Shown here one piece after another: positions 1 to 7,714 of a stretch of DNA of 64,000 bases. The stretch lies in NCBI RefSeq assembly GCF_900112405.1, contig NZ_FOLI01000001.1, positions 496,001-560,000 on the forward strand, given 5' to 3'. The DNA is from Fructobacillus durionis (GTDB lineage: Bacteria; Bacillota; Bacilli; Lactobacillales; Lactobacillaceae). Made by a program: the position numbers and the translations under genes. Numbering within the stretch: position 1 is the first letter of the stretch; every line of letters starts with the position of its first letter. The notes beneath the pieces are model-generated. The model did not search any database and was not told where the DNA came from. It saw nothing but the letters and a program-made list of their open reading frames with translations.

Positions 1-106
1 GGTTATCGTTGTCGATGGCCAAAACTTCACCAGTTACGACATCCCCTACCTTAATTTGATCAGCACTTTCAAGAGCTGCTAGTAATTCGCTGTTTGTATC
101 ACTCAT
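1..106 (-). CDS. rpsA: 30S ribosomal protein S1, N-terminal 35 codons (partial)
   Basis: The reverse complement starts at an ATG at 104-106 and reads MSDTNSELLAALESADQIK followed by VGDVVTGEVLAID, which is the start of a first S1 RNA-binding domain. The gene runs off the left edge. RpsA helps 30S subunits bind structured mRNA, and rpsA directly downstream of cmk is a common order in bacteria. A strong ribosome-binding site (GGAGG at 119-123) sits upstream, separated from the ATG by a short self-complementary stretch. A standalone S1-domain protein such as YpfD is possible because only the first domain is visible. Confidence 0.75.
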   Translation of the reverse strand, partial: MSDTNSELLAALESADQIKVGDVVTGEVLAIDNDN

Positions 107-144
107 GACGTCAAACGTCCTCCTACATTTACACTTATAAGGGT

Positions 145-153
145 ATTTTATCA
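145..153 (-). promoter_or_regulatory. Possible extended -10 promoter of rpsA
   Basis: On the minus strand TGA-TAAAAT fits an extended -10 box about 40 bases before the rpsA start codon. The matching -35 region is poor (TAGGAA, 3 of 6). The rest of the 107-280 gap is AT-rich and shows no other recognisable element. Confidence 0.35.
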
Positions 154-280
154 GAGCTTCGAGACTTTTCCTAGTATTAATTAGAAAAAAATTAACTGAT
201 TCGTAATAATTAATCAAAACTCGTGCTCGAACCACACACTTATTACTTACATTTTAGCAGATTTTTTACTATTTTAGCAA

Positions 281-310
281 GAAAAAAGCACCAAGCTTTA
301 GGCTTGATGC
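281..310 (-). terminator. Rho-independent terminator of the LysM-cmk unit
   Basis: On the minus strand GCATCAAGC, a five-base loop and GCTTGGTGC are followed by six T residues. The stem overlaps the cmk stop codon, so cmk ends inside its own terminator and rpsA needs its own promoter. Confidence 0.85.
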
Positions 311-978
311 TCTTCGATAATTGTTTTGATTTTAGAAACGACACCGTCAATGCTAATACCCGTTGTATCAACTTCAATGGCATCCTTTGCTTTAACAAGT
401 GGTGAAATGGCACGGTGTGAATCCTTGTAGTCACGCTCTTCAATTTCTTTCTTGAGCGTTTCGAGATCAACATCCATCCCCTTGGCCTTGTTTTCCTTGT
501 AACGACGCTCGGCACGTTCAGCAACCGATGCAATCAAGAAAATCTTAACCTGGGCGTTTGGAAGAACGGTCGTTCCAATGTCACGACCATCCATAATCAC
601 TGGGTTTGATTCGGTCATTTCACGCTGCTTATTAACCAAGTCCGCTCGGACAGCTGCGTATGAAGAAACTAGTGAAACGTTATTGGTAATCTCAGTTGAA
701 CGAATCTCTTCCGTGACTTCCTCACCATTCAAGAAAACCTTTTGTACGGGAGTGCCAGGCTTGAAATCAATGGTAATTCCTGGCAACAAAGCAGTGATTC
801 CGGCTTCATCATCATAAGAAAGACCCGCCTTCTTAGCAGCAACAGTGATTGCTCGGTACATGGCACCAGTATCTACATAAACATAATGTAGTTGGTTAGC
901 CAGTATTTTAGCAATCGTTGACTTTCCGGCTGAAGCCGGTCCATCAATAGCAACTTGGAAAAAAGCGGGTTTTGTCAT
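298..978 (-). CDS. cmk: Cytidylate kinase
   Basis: Phosphorylates CMP and dCMP to the diphosphates with ATP, feeding CTP and dCTP pools in the cytoplasm. The 226-residue protein has the P-loop GPASAGKS near residues 13-20, the substrate-site motif DTGAMYRA around 36-43, the DGRDIGT motif near 131-137, and a LID region rich in Arg ([10 protein letters not shown]). Length matches bacterial CMP kinases. It follows the LysM gene by about 20 bases with GAAGGTAG as ribosome-binding site, so the two are probably cotranscribed. rpsA follows downstream, as in many Firmicutes. Confidence 0.96.
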   Translation of the reverse strand: MTKPAFFQVAIDGPASAGKSTIAKILANQLHYVYVDTGAMYRAITVAAKKAGLSYDDEAGITALLPGITIDFKPGTPVQKVFLNGEEVTEEIRSTEITNNVSLVSSYAAVRADLVNKQREMTESNPVIMDGRDIGTTVLPNAQVKIFLIASVAERAERRYKENKAKGMDVDLETLKKEIEERDYKDSHRAISPLVKAKDAIEVDTTGISIDGVVSKIKTIIEEHQA

Positions 979-998
979 GATTAATTTACTACCTTCAA

Positions 999-1517
999 TT
1001 ACTTAATCTTCAATGCTTGTCCAGCATATTGAGAATAGTTTGTCGTGGTTACGCCAGGGTTTAATGCACAAATATTAGCTGGTGAGGTATTGTGTGTAAT
1101 CGCAAAGTTGTACAAAGTCTGATTAGCTGCTAGAACAGCAGTATCAGCATTCGCTGCGGTTGCAGCAGCCTGTTGTTCAGATGAAGCAGCTGCAGCAGAT
1201 GATGAAGCTGAGCTTGCAGCAGCTGATGAACTGCTATCAGCGGTATCTGATGACGCTTGGGTAGCATCTGATGATGAGCTGGCTGTGCTTGCCTGCTTGC
1301 TATGCTTTGGCTTATCTGATGAAGACGTACTTGTCTTCGTCAACTTTGGTTGATTCTTCATCATACCGTAGACTGGCGCTGAAGCTAACAAGAACAAGGA
1401 AAGGAAAACCAAGAAGACGACGAGGCCACCATGGTTCTTCTCCTGCTTTTGCTTATTTTCTTTTTTAGGTCCATCAAATCGGTTCTTACGTGATAGAACG
1501 ACACCTTCGTTATTCAT
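999..1517 (-). CDS. Membrane-anchored LysM-domain protein
   Basis: A 172-residue surface protein. A basic cytoplasmic head (to about residue 30) is followed by one membrane segment ([20 protein letters not shown]), a long Ser/Ala/Thr-rich linker, and a short C-terminal LysM-like module ([18 protein letters not shown], then GQALKIK). LysM domains bind N-acetylglucosamine in peptidoglycan, so the protein probably links membrane and wall; no catalytic domain is visible. I chose the ATG at 1515-1517 because GGAGG lies eight bases upstream, whereas the ATG seven codons earlier has no ribosome-binding site. It precedes cmk in the same direction. Exact role unknown. Confidence 0.85.
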   Translation of the reverse strand: MNNEGVVLSRKNRFDGPKKENKQKQEKNHGGLVVFLVFLSLFLLASAPVYGMMKNQPKLTKTSTSSSDKPKHSKQASTASSSSDATQASSDTADSSSSAAASSASSSAAAASSEQQAAATAANADTAVLAANQTLYNFAITHNTSPANICALNPGVTTTNYSQYAGQALKIK

Positions 1518-1588
1518 TGGGTATGCCTCCAATTTCATTCGTATTTTCAGTCTAACACGAATTAGTTGGAGAAATTGATAACCTTTTC

Positions 1589-2173
1589 TTAAGGTTGAAA
1601 GACTTTCTTAAAAGGTGCTAAGACCGATAAAGTCGCGTAACTCGCCACGTACCAAACAATACCCTCAATCAGGTTGAATGGTAGGACCATTCCCCATAGG
1701 TAAACCTTGATTCCAATGAACTTCGCAATGTCAAAGTGTGCCATTGATGAATAGAGCGGAATTGCCCAAATGATATTCATCATAATAGCGACCAGGGTCA
1801 TCAGTGCCATCGCGGCAATCAAAGCCAGCACTTGCTTCAAAAATGGATACTTACTTAAGACCTGTACTTTCCAGATCAATGCAATGGCTAAAACGAAAGC
1901 GATAGCAACGGCCAAGTTCACCGGCATCCCGATGTAGGTGTTCACCCCTTCATTGAAAATCACAATTTTCAATATTGTTCGAACAACCAGCACTAATACC
2001 GCTGAACTCAATCCATACCAGGACAGTGCTAGGAAGACTGGCACAATTGAAAAGTCAATTTTCAAAAAGGATGCCGCTGGTAGAATGGCAATCTTAGGGA
2101 AGATGGTGAGGGCAAAGGAAATTGCCGTCAGAGCTGCTAAGATGGTTAAACGTTTTGTCGCGTGATGTGTCAT
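1589..2173 (-). CDS. ribU: Riboflavin ECF transporter S component RibU
   Basis: A 194-residue membrane protein with about six hydrophobic segments, the size and pattern of ECF-type substrate-binding S components. These bind the vitamin and work with a shared energising module (EcfT and two ATPases) encoded elsewhere. The N-terminal part (LTILAALTAISFALTIFPK and ILPAASFLKIDFS) resembles RibU proteins, where this region binds riboflavin. An FMN riboswitch directly upstream makes the substrate nearly certain. The ribosome-binding site is AAAGGAGTG. It is a single-gene unit; the ribF gene near 31 kb would convert the imported riboflavin to FMN and FAD. Confidence 0.92.
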   Translation of the reverse strand: MTHHATKRLTILAALTAISFALTIFPKIAILPAASFLKIDFSIVPVFLALSWYGLSSAVLVLVVRTILKIVIFNEGVNTYIGMPVNLAVAIAFVLAIALIWKVQVLSKYPFLKQVLALIAAMALMTLVAIMMNIIWAIPLYSSMAHFDIAKFIGIKVYLWGMVLPFNLIEGIVWYVASYATLSVLAPFKKVFQP

Positions 2174-2255
2174 TTTTCACTCCTTTGGCCATAAAAAAAG
2201 GCCGATATCTCACGCGGGGCAAAATAAAGGCCAGCTAAAAAGAGCTGTCTTTAAA

Positions 2256-2380
2256 CTTCTTTATACCCGACTGTACGGTCGGCTTTGGATTCGAACCAAA
2301 TCAACTGTTAAATAACAGGTCACGGGCTTATCAGTAAAAACTGCTTCACCGCCGGTTGGGATTTTCACCCGACCCCGAAG
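2256..2380 (-). promoter_or_regulatory. FMN riboswitch (RFN element) of ribU
   Basis: The minus strand carries the RFN landmarks in order: ACTTCGGGGTCGGGTGAAA, ATCCCAACCGGCGGT, AGCCCGTGA, and GCCGACCGTACAGTC followed by AAGAAG, with the first and last blocks pairing to close the aptamer. The stretch between aptamer and ribU (2174-2255) contains GGCC blocks, a CCCCGCG segment and a run of seven T residues before the ribosome-binding site. This suggests a transcription terminator as expression platform, though I could not draw one unambiguous terminator stem. High FMN should switch riboflavin uptake off. Confidence 0.95.
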
Positions 2381-2440
2381 TTTTATTAAGTTACGTTTTT
2401 TATTCTAGCACAGGTAATCGTAATTACAATACAAAATCAA

Positions 2441-2468
2441 ACAAAAAGGAACGCTATCAGCGCTCCAA
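2441..2468 (-). terminator. Terminator of the cvfB-xerD-ribT-scpAB-rluB cluster
   Basis: On the minus strand GGAGCGC, a short loop and GCGTTCC are followed by TTTTTG, 14 bases after the rluB stop codon. Confidence 0.85.
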
Positions 2469-2481
2469 TTTAAAATATCAA

Positions 2482-3231
2482 TTACTTACGGCGAAGGAAG
2501 CGGTAGTCCCCTGCTTTCAAGCGCTTTACTTCATCGTGAGAAATATCGCGGTAGTCCCCTGGCTGCAAACCAACCAAATCAAGGAAGGCATAGCGGTCAC
2601 GACGGAGCTTCTCAACTGGGTAGCCCACCTTGAAAAGCATATCCTTTACTTGGTGGTTACGACCTTCGTGAATGGTCAACGTGATAAAGGAAACCTTACG
2701 GTCATGATCGACCTGTTCAATGGCAACCTTGGCTGGTGCCGTCCGCCGGCCCTTTAACATGATGCCCTTCTTCAAAGGCGCCAGGTCAGCCATGTTGGCA
2801 ATACCCTTGACTTTGGCGGTATAAACTTTATCAACCCGTCCCTTTGGATGCATCAATTGGTTCGCTAATTCCCCATCGTTGGTCATTATCAAGGCACCCG
2901 TTGTATCGTAATCCAATCGTCCAACTGGGTAGATACGGGCATCAACGTCTCTCAATAAATCAACCACGGTCTGGCGACCCTTATCGTCGGATGCAGTGGT
3001 CACAACCCCGCGGGGCTTATTCAACAAGTAATAAACCTTCTTTTCAGAGCCATCGATTGGTACACCGTCAACTTTAACTTCGTCGCCTGGTTGAACCTTC
3101 GTTCCAAGCTTTGAAACGAGTTCACCGTTCACTTCCACGCGGCCTTCAAGAATAATCTTTTCAGCCCCTCGCCGTGAAGCAACACCAGCTTGGGCCATTA
3201 CTTTTTGTAAGCGTTCACCATTTTCTGCCAT
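2482..3231 (-). CDS. rluB: 23S rRNA pseudouridine synthase, RluB family
   Basis: Isomerises a uridine of 23S rRNA to pseudouridine during large-subunit assembly. The 249-residue protein has an N-terminal S4 RNA-binding domain (ERLQKVMAQAGVASRRGAEK) and the RsuA/RluB-type catalytic domain with the motif YPVGRLDYDTTGALIMTNDG, whose Asp is the catalytic residue. The motif GRNHQVKDML near the C-terminus is also family-typical. rluB after scpA-scpB is a conserved order in Firmicutes. It starts 15 bases after scpB, with GGAGGGACG as ribosome-binding site, and is the last gene of the cluster. Confidence 0.93.
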   Translation of the reverse strand: MAENGERLQKVMAQAGVASRRGAEKIILEGRVEVNGELVSKLGTKVQPGDEVKVDGVPIDGSEKKVYYLLNKPRGVVTTASDDKGRQTVVDLLRDVDARIYPVGRLDYDTTGALIMTNDGELANQLMHPKGRVDKVYTAKVKGIANMADLAPLKKGIMLKGRRTAPAKVAIEQVDHDRKVSFITLTIHEGRNHQVKDMLFKVGYPVEKLRRDRYAFLDLVGLQPGDYRDISHDEVKRLKAGDYRFLRRK

Positions 3232-3245
3232 GTCGTCCCTCCTTT

Positions 3246-3911
3246 TTACTCATCGTCTTTATCTTCTAAATTTAAATCATTGCGCTTTTGACTAGCTACT
3301 TCGTTCTGTTCGTCTTCATTTTCATCATGAACCGTATCGCCCTCTTCATCAATTTCATCAAAAAGTGCGAGTTCATCACGCTGTTCATCCGAAAGAATCA
3401 CATCGCGGATATCTGGTAATTCAGGCAAATCAGCCAGTGAGCCAAGGCCAAAGTAATCCAAGAAATCCGGCGTCGTCCCGTAGAGAATTGGTCGTCCGAC
3501 CTCTTCCTTGCGGCCAACCGCCTCAATCAATTGGTGCAGTTGCAGTTTCTGCAGGGTTCCAGCTGAGCGGACACCACGGATTTGATCAATCTCAACTCGG
3601 GTAATTGGCTGCTGATAAGCAACAATCACCAGCGTTTCCAACTGGGGTTGGGTTAGTTTACTATTGACTGGTAAATCAAAGTACTTTGACACCAATTTAC
3701 CATAGGCAGGCTTGGTTACCAGCACGTACCGGCCATCTGCCGAGCGAATAGTCAAAGGGCCTTCCGCATCGTTTAACTTCTGCCAGAGTTCATCGACCAA
3801 TCCAGGAATGGCGCCCTTTTCATAATCAGTTAACTTAGCCAATTCAGCAGCTGAAAGGCCATCTTCCCCCGCCACAAAGAGCAGGGCTTCAATTTGCGAA
3901 ATCGCGTTCAT
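3246..3911 (-). CDS. scpB: Segregation and condensation protein B
   Basis: Winged-helix kleisin-interacting subunit of the bacterial SMC condensin, which compacts and separates sister chromosomes. The 221-residue protein contains tandem winged-helix domains (SQIEALLFVAGEDGLSAAEL and LETLVIVAYQQPITRVEIDQ, GVRSAGTLQKL). The C-terminal 40 residues are very acidic and probably disordered. The gene overlaps the end of scpA by 23 bases, indicating translational coupling and balanced production of the two partners. Confidence 0.94.
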   Translation of the reverse strand: MNAISQIEALLFVAGEDGLSAAELAKLTDYEKGAIPGLVDELWQKLNDAEGPLTIRSADGRYVLVTKPAYGKLVSKYFDLPVNSKLTQPQLETLVIVAYQQPITRVEIDQIRGVRSAGTLQKLQLHQLIEAVGRKEEVGRPILYGTTPDFLDYFGLGSLADLPELPDIRDVILSDEQRDELALFDEIDEEGDTVHDENEDEQNEVASQKRNDLNLEDKDDE

Positions 3912-4662
3912 GTTTCACCGCTTTAATTAAAATCTCGTCGTCTAAATCCGCCTGCCAGATGGTCAACTTCTTCTCTTTGGACATTTCTAGCAAGCCCAAA
4001 AAGGTCATCACCAAACGATCAGCATAATACAAGCCATCGAATAGTTCTGTAAAAGTCAAAGACTCGTCATCAGGCAAAGCTGCCAACTTCGTTTCAATGG
4101 TCTTAATCCCATCACCAATCGTGTAACTGTCCGAACGGACCTGACGGGTTCTAGGCACTAAGTCCTTTTGACGGGCAATCACGTTGTCAAAGGCCAACTG
4201 CAAATCCACCAGGGACAAACCAGGTGCCAAAGTCAGCTGCCGTTCTTCTTCCGGCGTTTCATCCACTAGGGCTGGTCGGCCAAAGGACTTCATCCCCACT
4301 TCCTGCCGTTCATCGAAGAAGCCGGTTGCCTGCTGGTAACGTTGGTAAACCAAAAGGCGGTTAATCAATTCTTGCTTCGGATCGAGTTCATCCTCGTCCG
4401 ATAACTCATCCTCAATTTCAGGTTGAGGTAATAAGTCATTGGACTTAATACGAATCAACTTCGCCGCCATCACCAAGTACTCAGCCGCAACATCCAACTG
4501 CATGGCCTGCTGCTTTTTGATGAAAGCCAGGTACTGCTCGGTCACCTGAGCAATTGGTAGGGATAAAATATCCATTTCATGCTTTTTAATCAGGTGCAAG
4601 AGCAGGTCCAAGGGACCCTCAAAGTCTGTGATTTTAATTGTTAAATCAGCCGGCTTAATAAT
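3889..4662 (-). CDS. scpA: Segregation and condensation protein A (kleisin)
   Basis: Kleisin subunit that bridges the SMC heads and binds ScpB. The N-terminal signature ITDFEGPLDLLLHLIKKHEMDI is diagnostic, and the C-terminal winged helix (VVMTFLGLLEMSKEKKLTIW) is present. The start is unusual: no ATG or GTG exists in frame near the N-terminus. TTG codons at 4707, 4698 and 4680 lack good ribosome-binding sites. GGAGA within the last ribT codons lies five bases before an ATT codon (4660-4662), giving a protein of about 257 residues, so I placed the start there. A TTG start at 4680 is the main alternative. Overlap with ribT implies coupling. Confidence 0.93.
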   Translation of the reverse strand: MIKPADLTIKITDFEGPLDLLLHLIKKHEMDILSLPIAQVTEQYLAFIKKQQAMQLDVAAEYLVMAAKLIRIKSNDLLPQPEIEDELSDEDELDPKQELINRLLVYQRYQQATGFFDERQEVGMKSFGRPALVDETPEEERQLTLAPGLSLVDLQLAFDNVIARQKDLVPRTRQVRSDSYTIGDGIKTIETKLAALPDDESLTFTELFDGLYYADRLVMTFLGLLEMSKEKKLTIWQADLDDEILIKAVKHERDFAN

Positions 4663-5011
4663 GCTTTCTCCACTTATCAATGGCAGTCTGTGTATCAAAA
4701 GTCCCAACTAAGGTACGGTCAGGATAACGCTCCTGTAGGTCAGAAAGCATCTGTGCCTGCGTAGCCTTCTTCGGTGAGCCAGGCGTTACCACAACGTGAC
4801 GGACCAGAACGACTTTTTCTTCATAGAGCTCATAACCCAGCAAGCCCGTAATTGGGTCGTGGGGTTCATCTTGAAAGAAATAAAGGTAGTAGCCATCCTG
4901 CTTATAAGCTTCCATGGTTTCGTTAAGGTACTTGACGTTCCTTAAATCCGGTACCAGTGAAAAGAGACCCATAATGGTCTTTTCATCATCTGCTCTTGGC
5001 TGAACTAACAT
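4655..5011 (-). CDS. ribT: RibT-like GNAT-fold protein
   Basis: A 118-residue protein resembling the small acetyltransferase-fold RibT protein found next to scpA in Bacillus-type gene orders. Visible segments are an N-terminal MLVQPRADDEKTIMGLFSLV, the strand LLGYELYEEKVVLVRHVVVTPG typical of a GNAT core, and a C-terminal TLVGTFDTQTAIDKWRK. The classical acetyl-CoA P-loop (Q/RxxGxG/A) is not obvious, so activity is uncertain. The name comes mainly from its position between xerD and scpA. Its last codons contain the scpA ribosome-binding site. Confidence 0.75.
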   Translation of the reverse strand: MLVQPRADDEKTIMGLFSLVPDLRNVKYLNETMEAYKQDGYYLYFFQDEPHDPITGLLGYELYEEKVVLVRHVVVTPGSPKKATQAQMLSDLQERYPDRTLVGTFDTQTAIDKWRKHY

Positions 5012-5019
5012 ATGTCCTC

Positions 5020-5907
5020 CTATGCTCGTGGGTGATACTGGTCGTAAACTTGCGTTAGACGCCCCTTGGAAATGTGGGTGTAAATTTGAGTGGTCGAAAT
5101 GTCGGAGTGGCCCAACAGTTCTTGCACAATTCGTAGGTCTGCACCGTTCTCTAAAATGTGTGTGGCAAAGGAGTGGCGTAAGGTGTGGGGTGACACATCC
5201 TTTTCAATGCCGGCCTCTTTGACTAACTTCTTAATCAACTGCCAAACACCCTGTCGGCTAATCGGACGACCGTGATCATTTAAAAAAATTTGGTCGGCCT
5301 TTTTATCTTTTAAGAGTTTAGGCCTCGAATCACGTAGGTAGGTCTTGAGCCAGTCGACGGCTACCTCACCCACCGGAATAATCCGTTCCTTGTCGCCCTT
5401 TCCAATTGTTTGGATTAAAGACATATCTAAGTGCAAATCGGCCAGCGTCAAGTTCACCAGCTCCGAGACACGCAGTCCCGTGGCATACATTAACTCCAGC
5501 ATGGCCTTATTCCGAATTCCCAATGTTTTGGTCAAATCCGGTACATCCAGTAAGCGATCCACTTCCTCAATCGTTAGAACGGCTGGCAAGTGCTGGGCCT
5601 TCTTCGGTGGTTTGATATTTTGCATGGGGTCATGGGCCACAAGCCCCTCTTTTTTCAAGTAAGAGAAGCACTTCCTTAAGGTTGTGACCATCCGGGCGAC
5701 CGAAGTATTCGCTCGTCCCTTGGCACGTAACTGGTTCAAAAAAGTCAAAACCAAGAGGTGGTCAACATCCTGCACTGTTTTATGCTGCTCTTCTAAAAAC
5801 TTTGTAAAAGTCGTTAGGTCTTGCTGGTAGGCCTTGACCGTGTTTTGAGACAAACCACGTTCCACCTGAATGACCCGTAAGTAATCGGCCATTTCCTGCG
5901 GTAACAT
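5020..5907 (-). CDS. xerD: Tyrosine recombinase XerD
   Basis: Site-specific recombinase that resolves chromosome dimers at dif. The 295-residue protein has the N-terminal SAM-like DNA-binding domain (MADYLRVIQVERGLSQNTVKA) and a C-terminal catalytic domain with Arg in TGLRVSEL, the HTLRHSFATH box, LLGHSDISTTQIYTH with His, and the Tyr nucleophile in IYTH. Size and N-terminal style fit XerD rather than a phage integrase, and neighbours are housekeeping genes. The start overlaps the cvfB stop codon as TAATG. Confidence 0.93.
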   Translation of the reverse strand: MLPQEMADYLRVIQVERGLSQNTVKAYQQDLTTFTKFLEEQHKTVQDVDHLLVLTFLNQLRAKGRANTSVARMVTTLRKCFSYLKKEGLVAHDPMQNIKPPKKAQHLPAVLTIEEVDRLLDVPDLTKTLGIRNKAMLELMYATGLRVSELVNLTLADLHLDMSLIQTIGKGDKERIIPVGEVAVDWLKTYLRDSRPKLLKDKKADQIFLNDHGRPISRQGVWQLIKKLVKEAGIEKDVSPHTLRHSFATHILENGADLRIVQELLGHSDISTTQIYTHISKGRLTQVYDQYHPRA

Positions 5908-6794
5908 TAGTTGCCCAATCCCTTGTCCGTCAAGCGGATACCATCGTCAACCATCTCGATCAAACGGTCCTTGTACAAGCGACCCAAGGCACGCTTAAAC
6001 TGGCCCTTGGAGAAGCCAAATTGGGCTCGAATATCTTCGGGCGCAGACTTGTCGTTAAATGGCAGAAAGTGCTCGGACTTACGTTGCAACTGCAAGAGCA
6101 AGAACTGGGCATCTTCGTCCATGACCTTGTAAGCCAATGGCTTTAATGACAAGTTAATCACGCCACGGTCGTTGACACCCAAGACACGTCCTTCGATCAC
6201 TTCACCCAAGCGAGGTTCCACTTCACGTTCTGAAGGATGGATGAAACCAAGGCAGTAGTTATCCGTAATGACCAGTGTTCCCACCAACTTGTTACGGTAA
6301 ACCGTGGCCTTAATCTTATCACCCTTCTTAATACCAGCACCCAAACGGGCCTGGCGGGAAACGGCTTGAATGATATCCTGTTGGGCTGGCTTTCCCCAAA
6401 GGCGGCCCTTGTTATCTTCCTTGATTGAAAGCAACAAGCGGTCACCCTTCTTTGGCCAGAGTTCCTTCATCGTTGGCAAATCATCCAACGAAACAGCTAG
6501 GTCCTTGTTGGCCAAACCAATGTCCACGAAAATTCCAAGGTCGGAACGTGCTTGCACGACTTTGCCCCAAGAATACTGATCCTTTTGGACATCTGGCACC
6601 GCTTTTGTAATCTGCAAGCGGTGGTCTTCATTTTGATAGGCAAAGCCAGTGACGTAGCCACCAATTTTAAGGGGCTTCATCAACTCGTCTTTATCAATTT
6701 CGTAAGTGTGACCCCCGTCGGTTTGAGCGTAAAAGTACTCACCGTTTTCGTCGGTCACCTTGGCCTTAATAATCTGTCCTAATTGTTCGTTCAT
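5907..6794 (-). CDS. cvfB: S1-domain RNA-binding protein CvfB
   Basis: A 295-residue protein with several S1-like beta-barrels (GQIIKAKVTDENGEYF, YSWGKVVQARSDLGIFVDIG, VIEGRVLGVNDRGVINLSL) and a C-terminal winged helix (DIRAQFGFSKGQFKRALGRLYKDRLI). This is the CvfB (YitL) architecture, an RNA-binding factor linked to virulence regulation in staphylococci. I chose the ATG at 6792-6794, six bases after GGAG; the TTG four codons earlier lies on the ribosome-binding site itself. It heads the xerD-ribT-scpA-scpB-rluB run, just after the yqeY terminator. Confidence 0.92.
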   Translation of the reverse strand: MNEQLGQIIKAKVTDENGEYFYAQTDGGHTYEIDKDELMKPLKIGGYVTGFAYQNEDHRLQITKAVPDVQKDQYSWGKVVQARSDLGIFVDIGLANKDLAVSLDDLPTMKELWPKKGDRLLLSIKEDNKGRLWGKPAQQDIIQAVSRQARLGAGIKKGDKIKATVYRNKLVGTLVITDNYCLGFIHPSEREVEPRLGEVIEGRVLGVNDRGVINLSLKPLAYKVMDEDAQFLLLQLQRKSEHFLPFNDKSAPEDIRAQFGFSKGQFKRALGRLYKDRLIEMVDDGIRLTDKGLGN

Positions 6795-6826
6795 GATTTT
6801 CTCCAAACTTCTTATTCTATAAAAGT

Positions 6827-6853
6827 CAAAAAAGCGGGGTCTCCCCTGCTTTT
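6827..6853 (-). terminator. Terminator after yqeY
   Basis: On the minus strand GCAGGGG, AGA and CCCCGC are followed by six T residues, between yqeY and cvfB. Because only about 30 bases remain before the cvfB start, cvfB may partly depend on readthrough. Confidence 0.85.
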
Positions 6854-6877
6854 CCGTCTGACTCCTTCAGGCAGGGC

Positions 6878-7324
6878 TTAGTTAGCCAACGCCTTCTTTA
6901 CTGTGTCTGCGACAACTTTACCGTCGGCGCGACCCTTAGTCTGAGCAGAAACGATGCCCATAACCTTACCCATGTCCTTAGGTGAAGTAGCGCCCGTCTT
7001 TTCAATGGCAGCAGCAACCACTTCCTTGATTTCGTCTTCTGAAAGTTGGGCTGGCAAGTACTTTGCCAATACGTCCAATTCAGCTTGTGTATCAGCGGCC
7101 AAATCTTCACGGCCACCTTCCTTGAATTCAGCGATTGATTCCTTACGCTGCTTCACTTCACGTGACAAAACGCTCAATTCTTCCTCTTCAGTCAAGTCGT
7201 GACCTAAGTTGATTTGTTCGTTCATGACAGCGGACTTAATTTGGCGGACAACTGCCAAAGTCTTCTTGTCCTTGGCCTTCATCGCCGTCTTCATATCTTC
7301 TTGTACTTGCGCTAATAAGCTCAT
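6878..7324 (-). CDS. yqeY: GatB/YqeY domain protein
   Basis: A 148-residue protein consisting of a YqeY domain, the fold that forms the tRNA-binding tail of GatB in the Glu/Asp-tRNA amidotransferase. Signature segments are MKAKDKKTLAVVRQIKSA, AEFKEGGREDLA, LAKYLPAQLSEDEI and KDMGKVMGIVSAQTKGRADG. Its cellular function as a free protein is poorly defined; an effect on aminoacyl-tRNA quality is plausible. The ATG at 7322-7324 is used because AAAGGAG lies eight bases upstream; an in-frame GTG three codons earlier is too close to it. It follows rpsU, as commonly seen. Confidence 0.93.
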   Translation of the reverse strand: MSLLAQVQEDMKTAMKAKDKKTLAVVRQIKSAVMNEQINLGHDLTEEEELSVLSREVKQRKESIAEFKEGGREDLAADTQAELDVLAKYLPAQLSEDEIKEVVAAAIEKTGATSPKDMGKVMGIVSAQTKGRADGKVVADTVKKALAN

Positions 7325-7382
7325 TCCACCCACTCCTTTTAAAAAGTATCTATAGTTATTTATAGTTTACCACGGAGGCACA

Positions 7383-7409
7383 AAAAAAACGCCACAAAGT
7401 GGCGTTTTT
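7383..7409 (-). terminator. Terminator after rpsU
   Basis: ACGCCAC, a four-base loop and GTGGCGT form a nearly symmetrical hairpin followed on the minus strand by a run of eight T residues, about 10 bases after the rpsU stop. Confidence 0.9.
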
Positions 7410-7418
7410 ACAAACGAA

Positions 7419-7607
7419 TTAACGCTTGTTCTTCTTCTTGTTGCGCTTACGTGCAGCTTCAGACTTCAACTTACGTTCAACTGAAGGCTTTACGTAAAAT
7501 TCACGCTTCCGGTATTCTTGGAGAGTACCGTCCTTAGAAACACCACGCTTGAAACGGCGCAATGCATCATCCAAAGATTCGTTCTTACGAACAATGACCT
7601 TTGCCAT
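7419..7607 (-). CDS. rpsU: 30S ribosomal protein S21
   Basis: A 62-residue basic protein, [20 protein letters not shown] at the N-terminus and a Lys/Arg-rich C-terminus ([14 protein letters not shown]), both typical of S21, which sits near the mRNA exit site of the 30S subunit. The ribosome-binding site is AAAGGAGGGG. It has its own sigma-A promoter and terminator, so it is monocistronic or gives limited readthrough into yqeY. Confidence 0.97.
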   Translation of the reverse strand: MAKVIVRKNESLDDALRRFKRGVSKDGTLQEYRKREFYVKPSVERKLKSEAARKRNKKKNKR

Positions 7608-7667
7608 GCGATTCCCCTCCTTTCCGGCATTTTATTTCGTCTATACGATATGCACTTGAACCTTAAT

Positions 7668-7696
7668 ATTATCTCAAGGCAACATCTAAAAGTCAA
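7668..7696 (-). promoter_or_regulatory. Sigma-A promoter of rpsU
   Basis: On the minus strand TTGACT, a 17-base spacer and GATAAT lie about 60 bases before the rpsU start codon. Confidence 0.75.
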
Positions 7697-7714
7697 GAAT
7701 TTCACAGAACTTTT

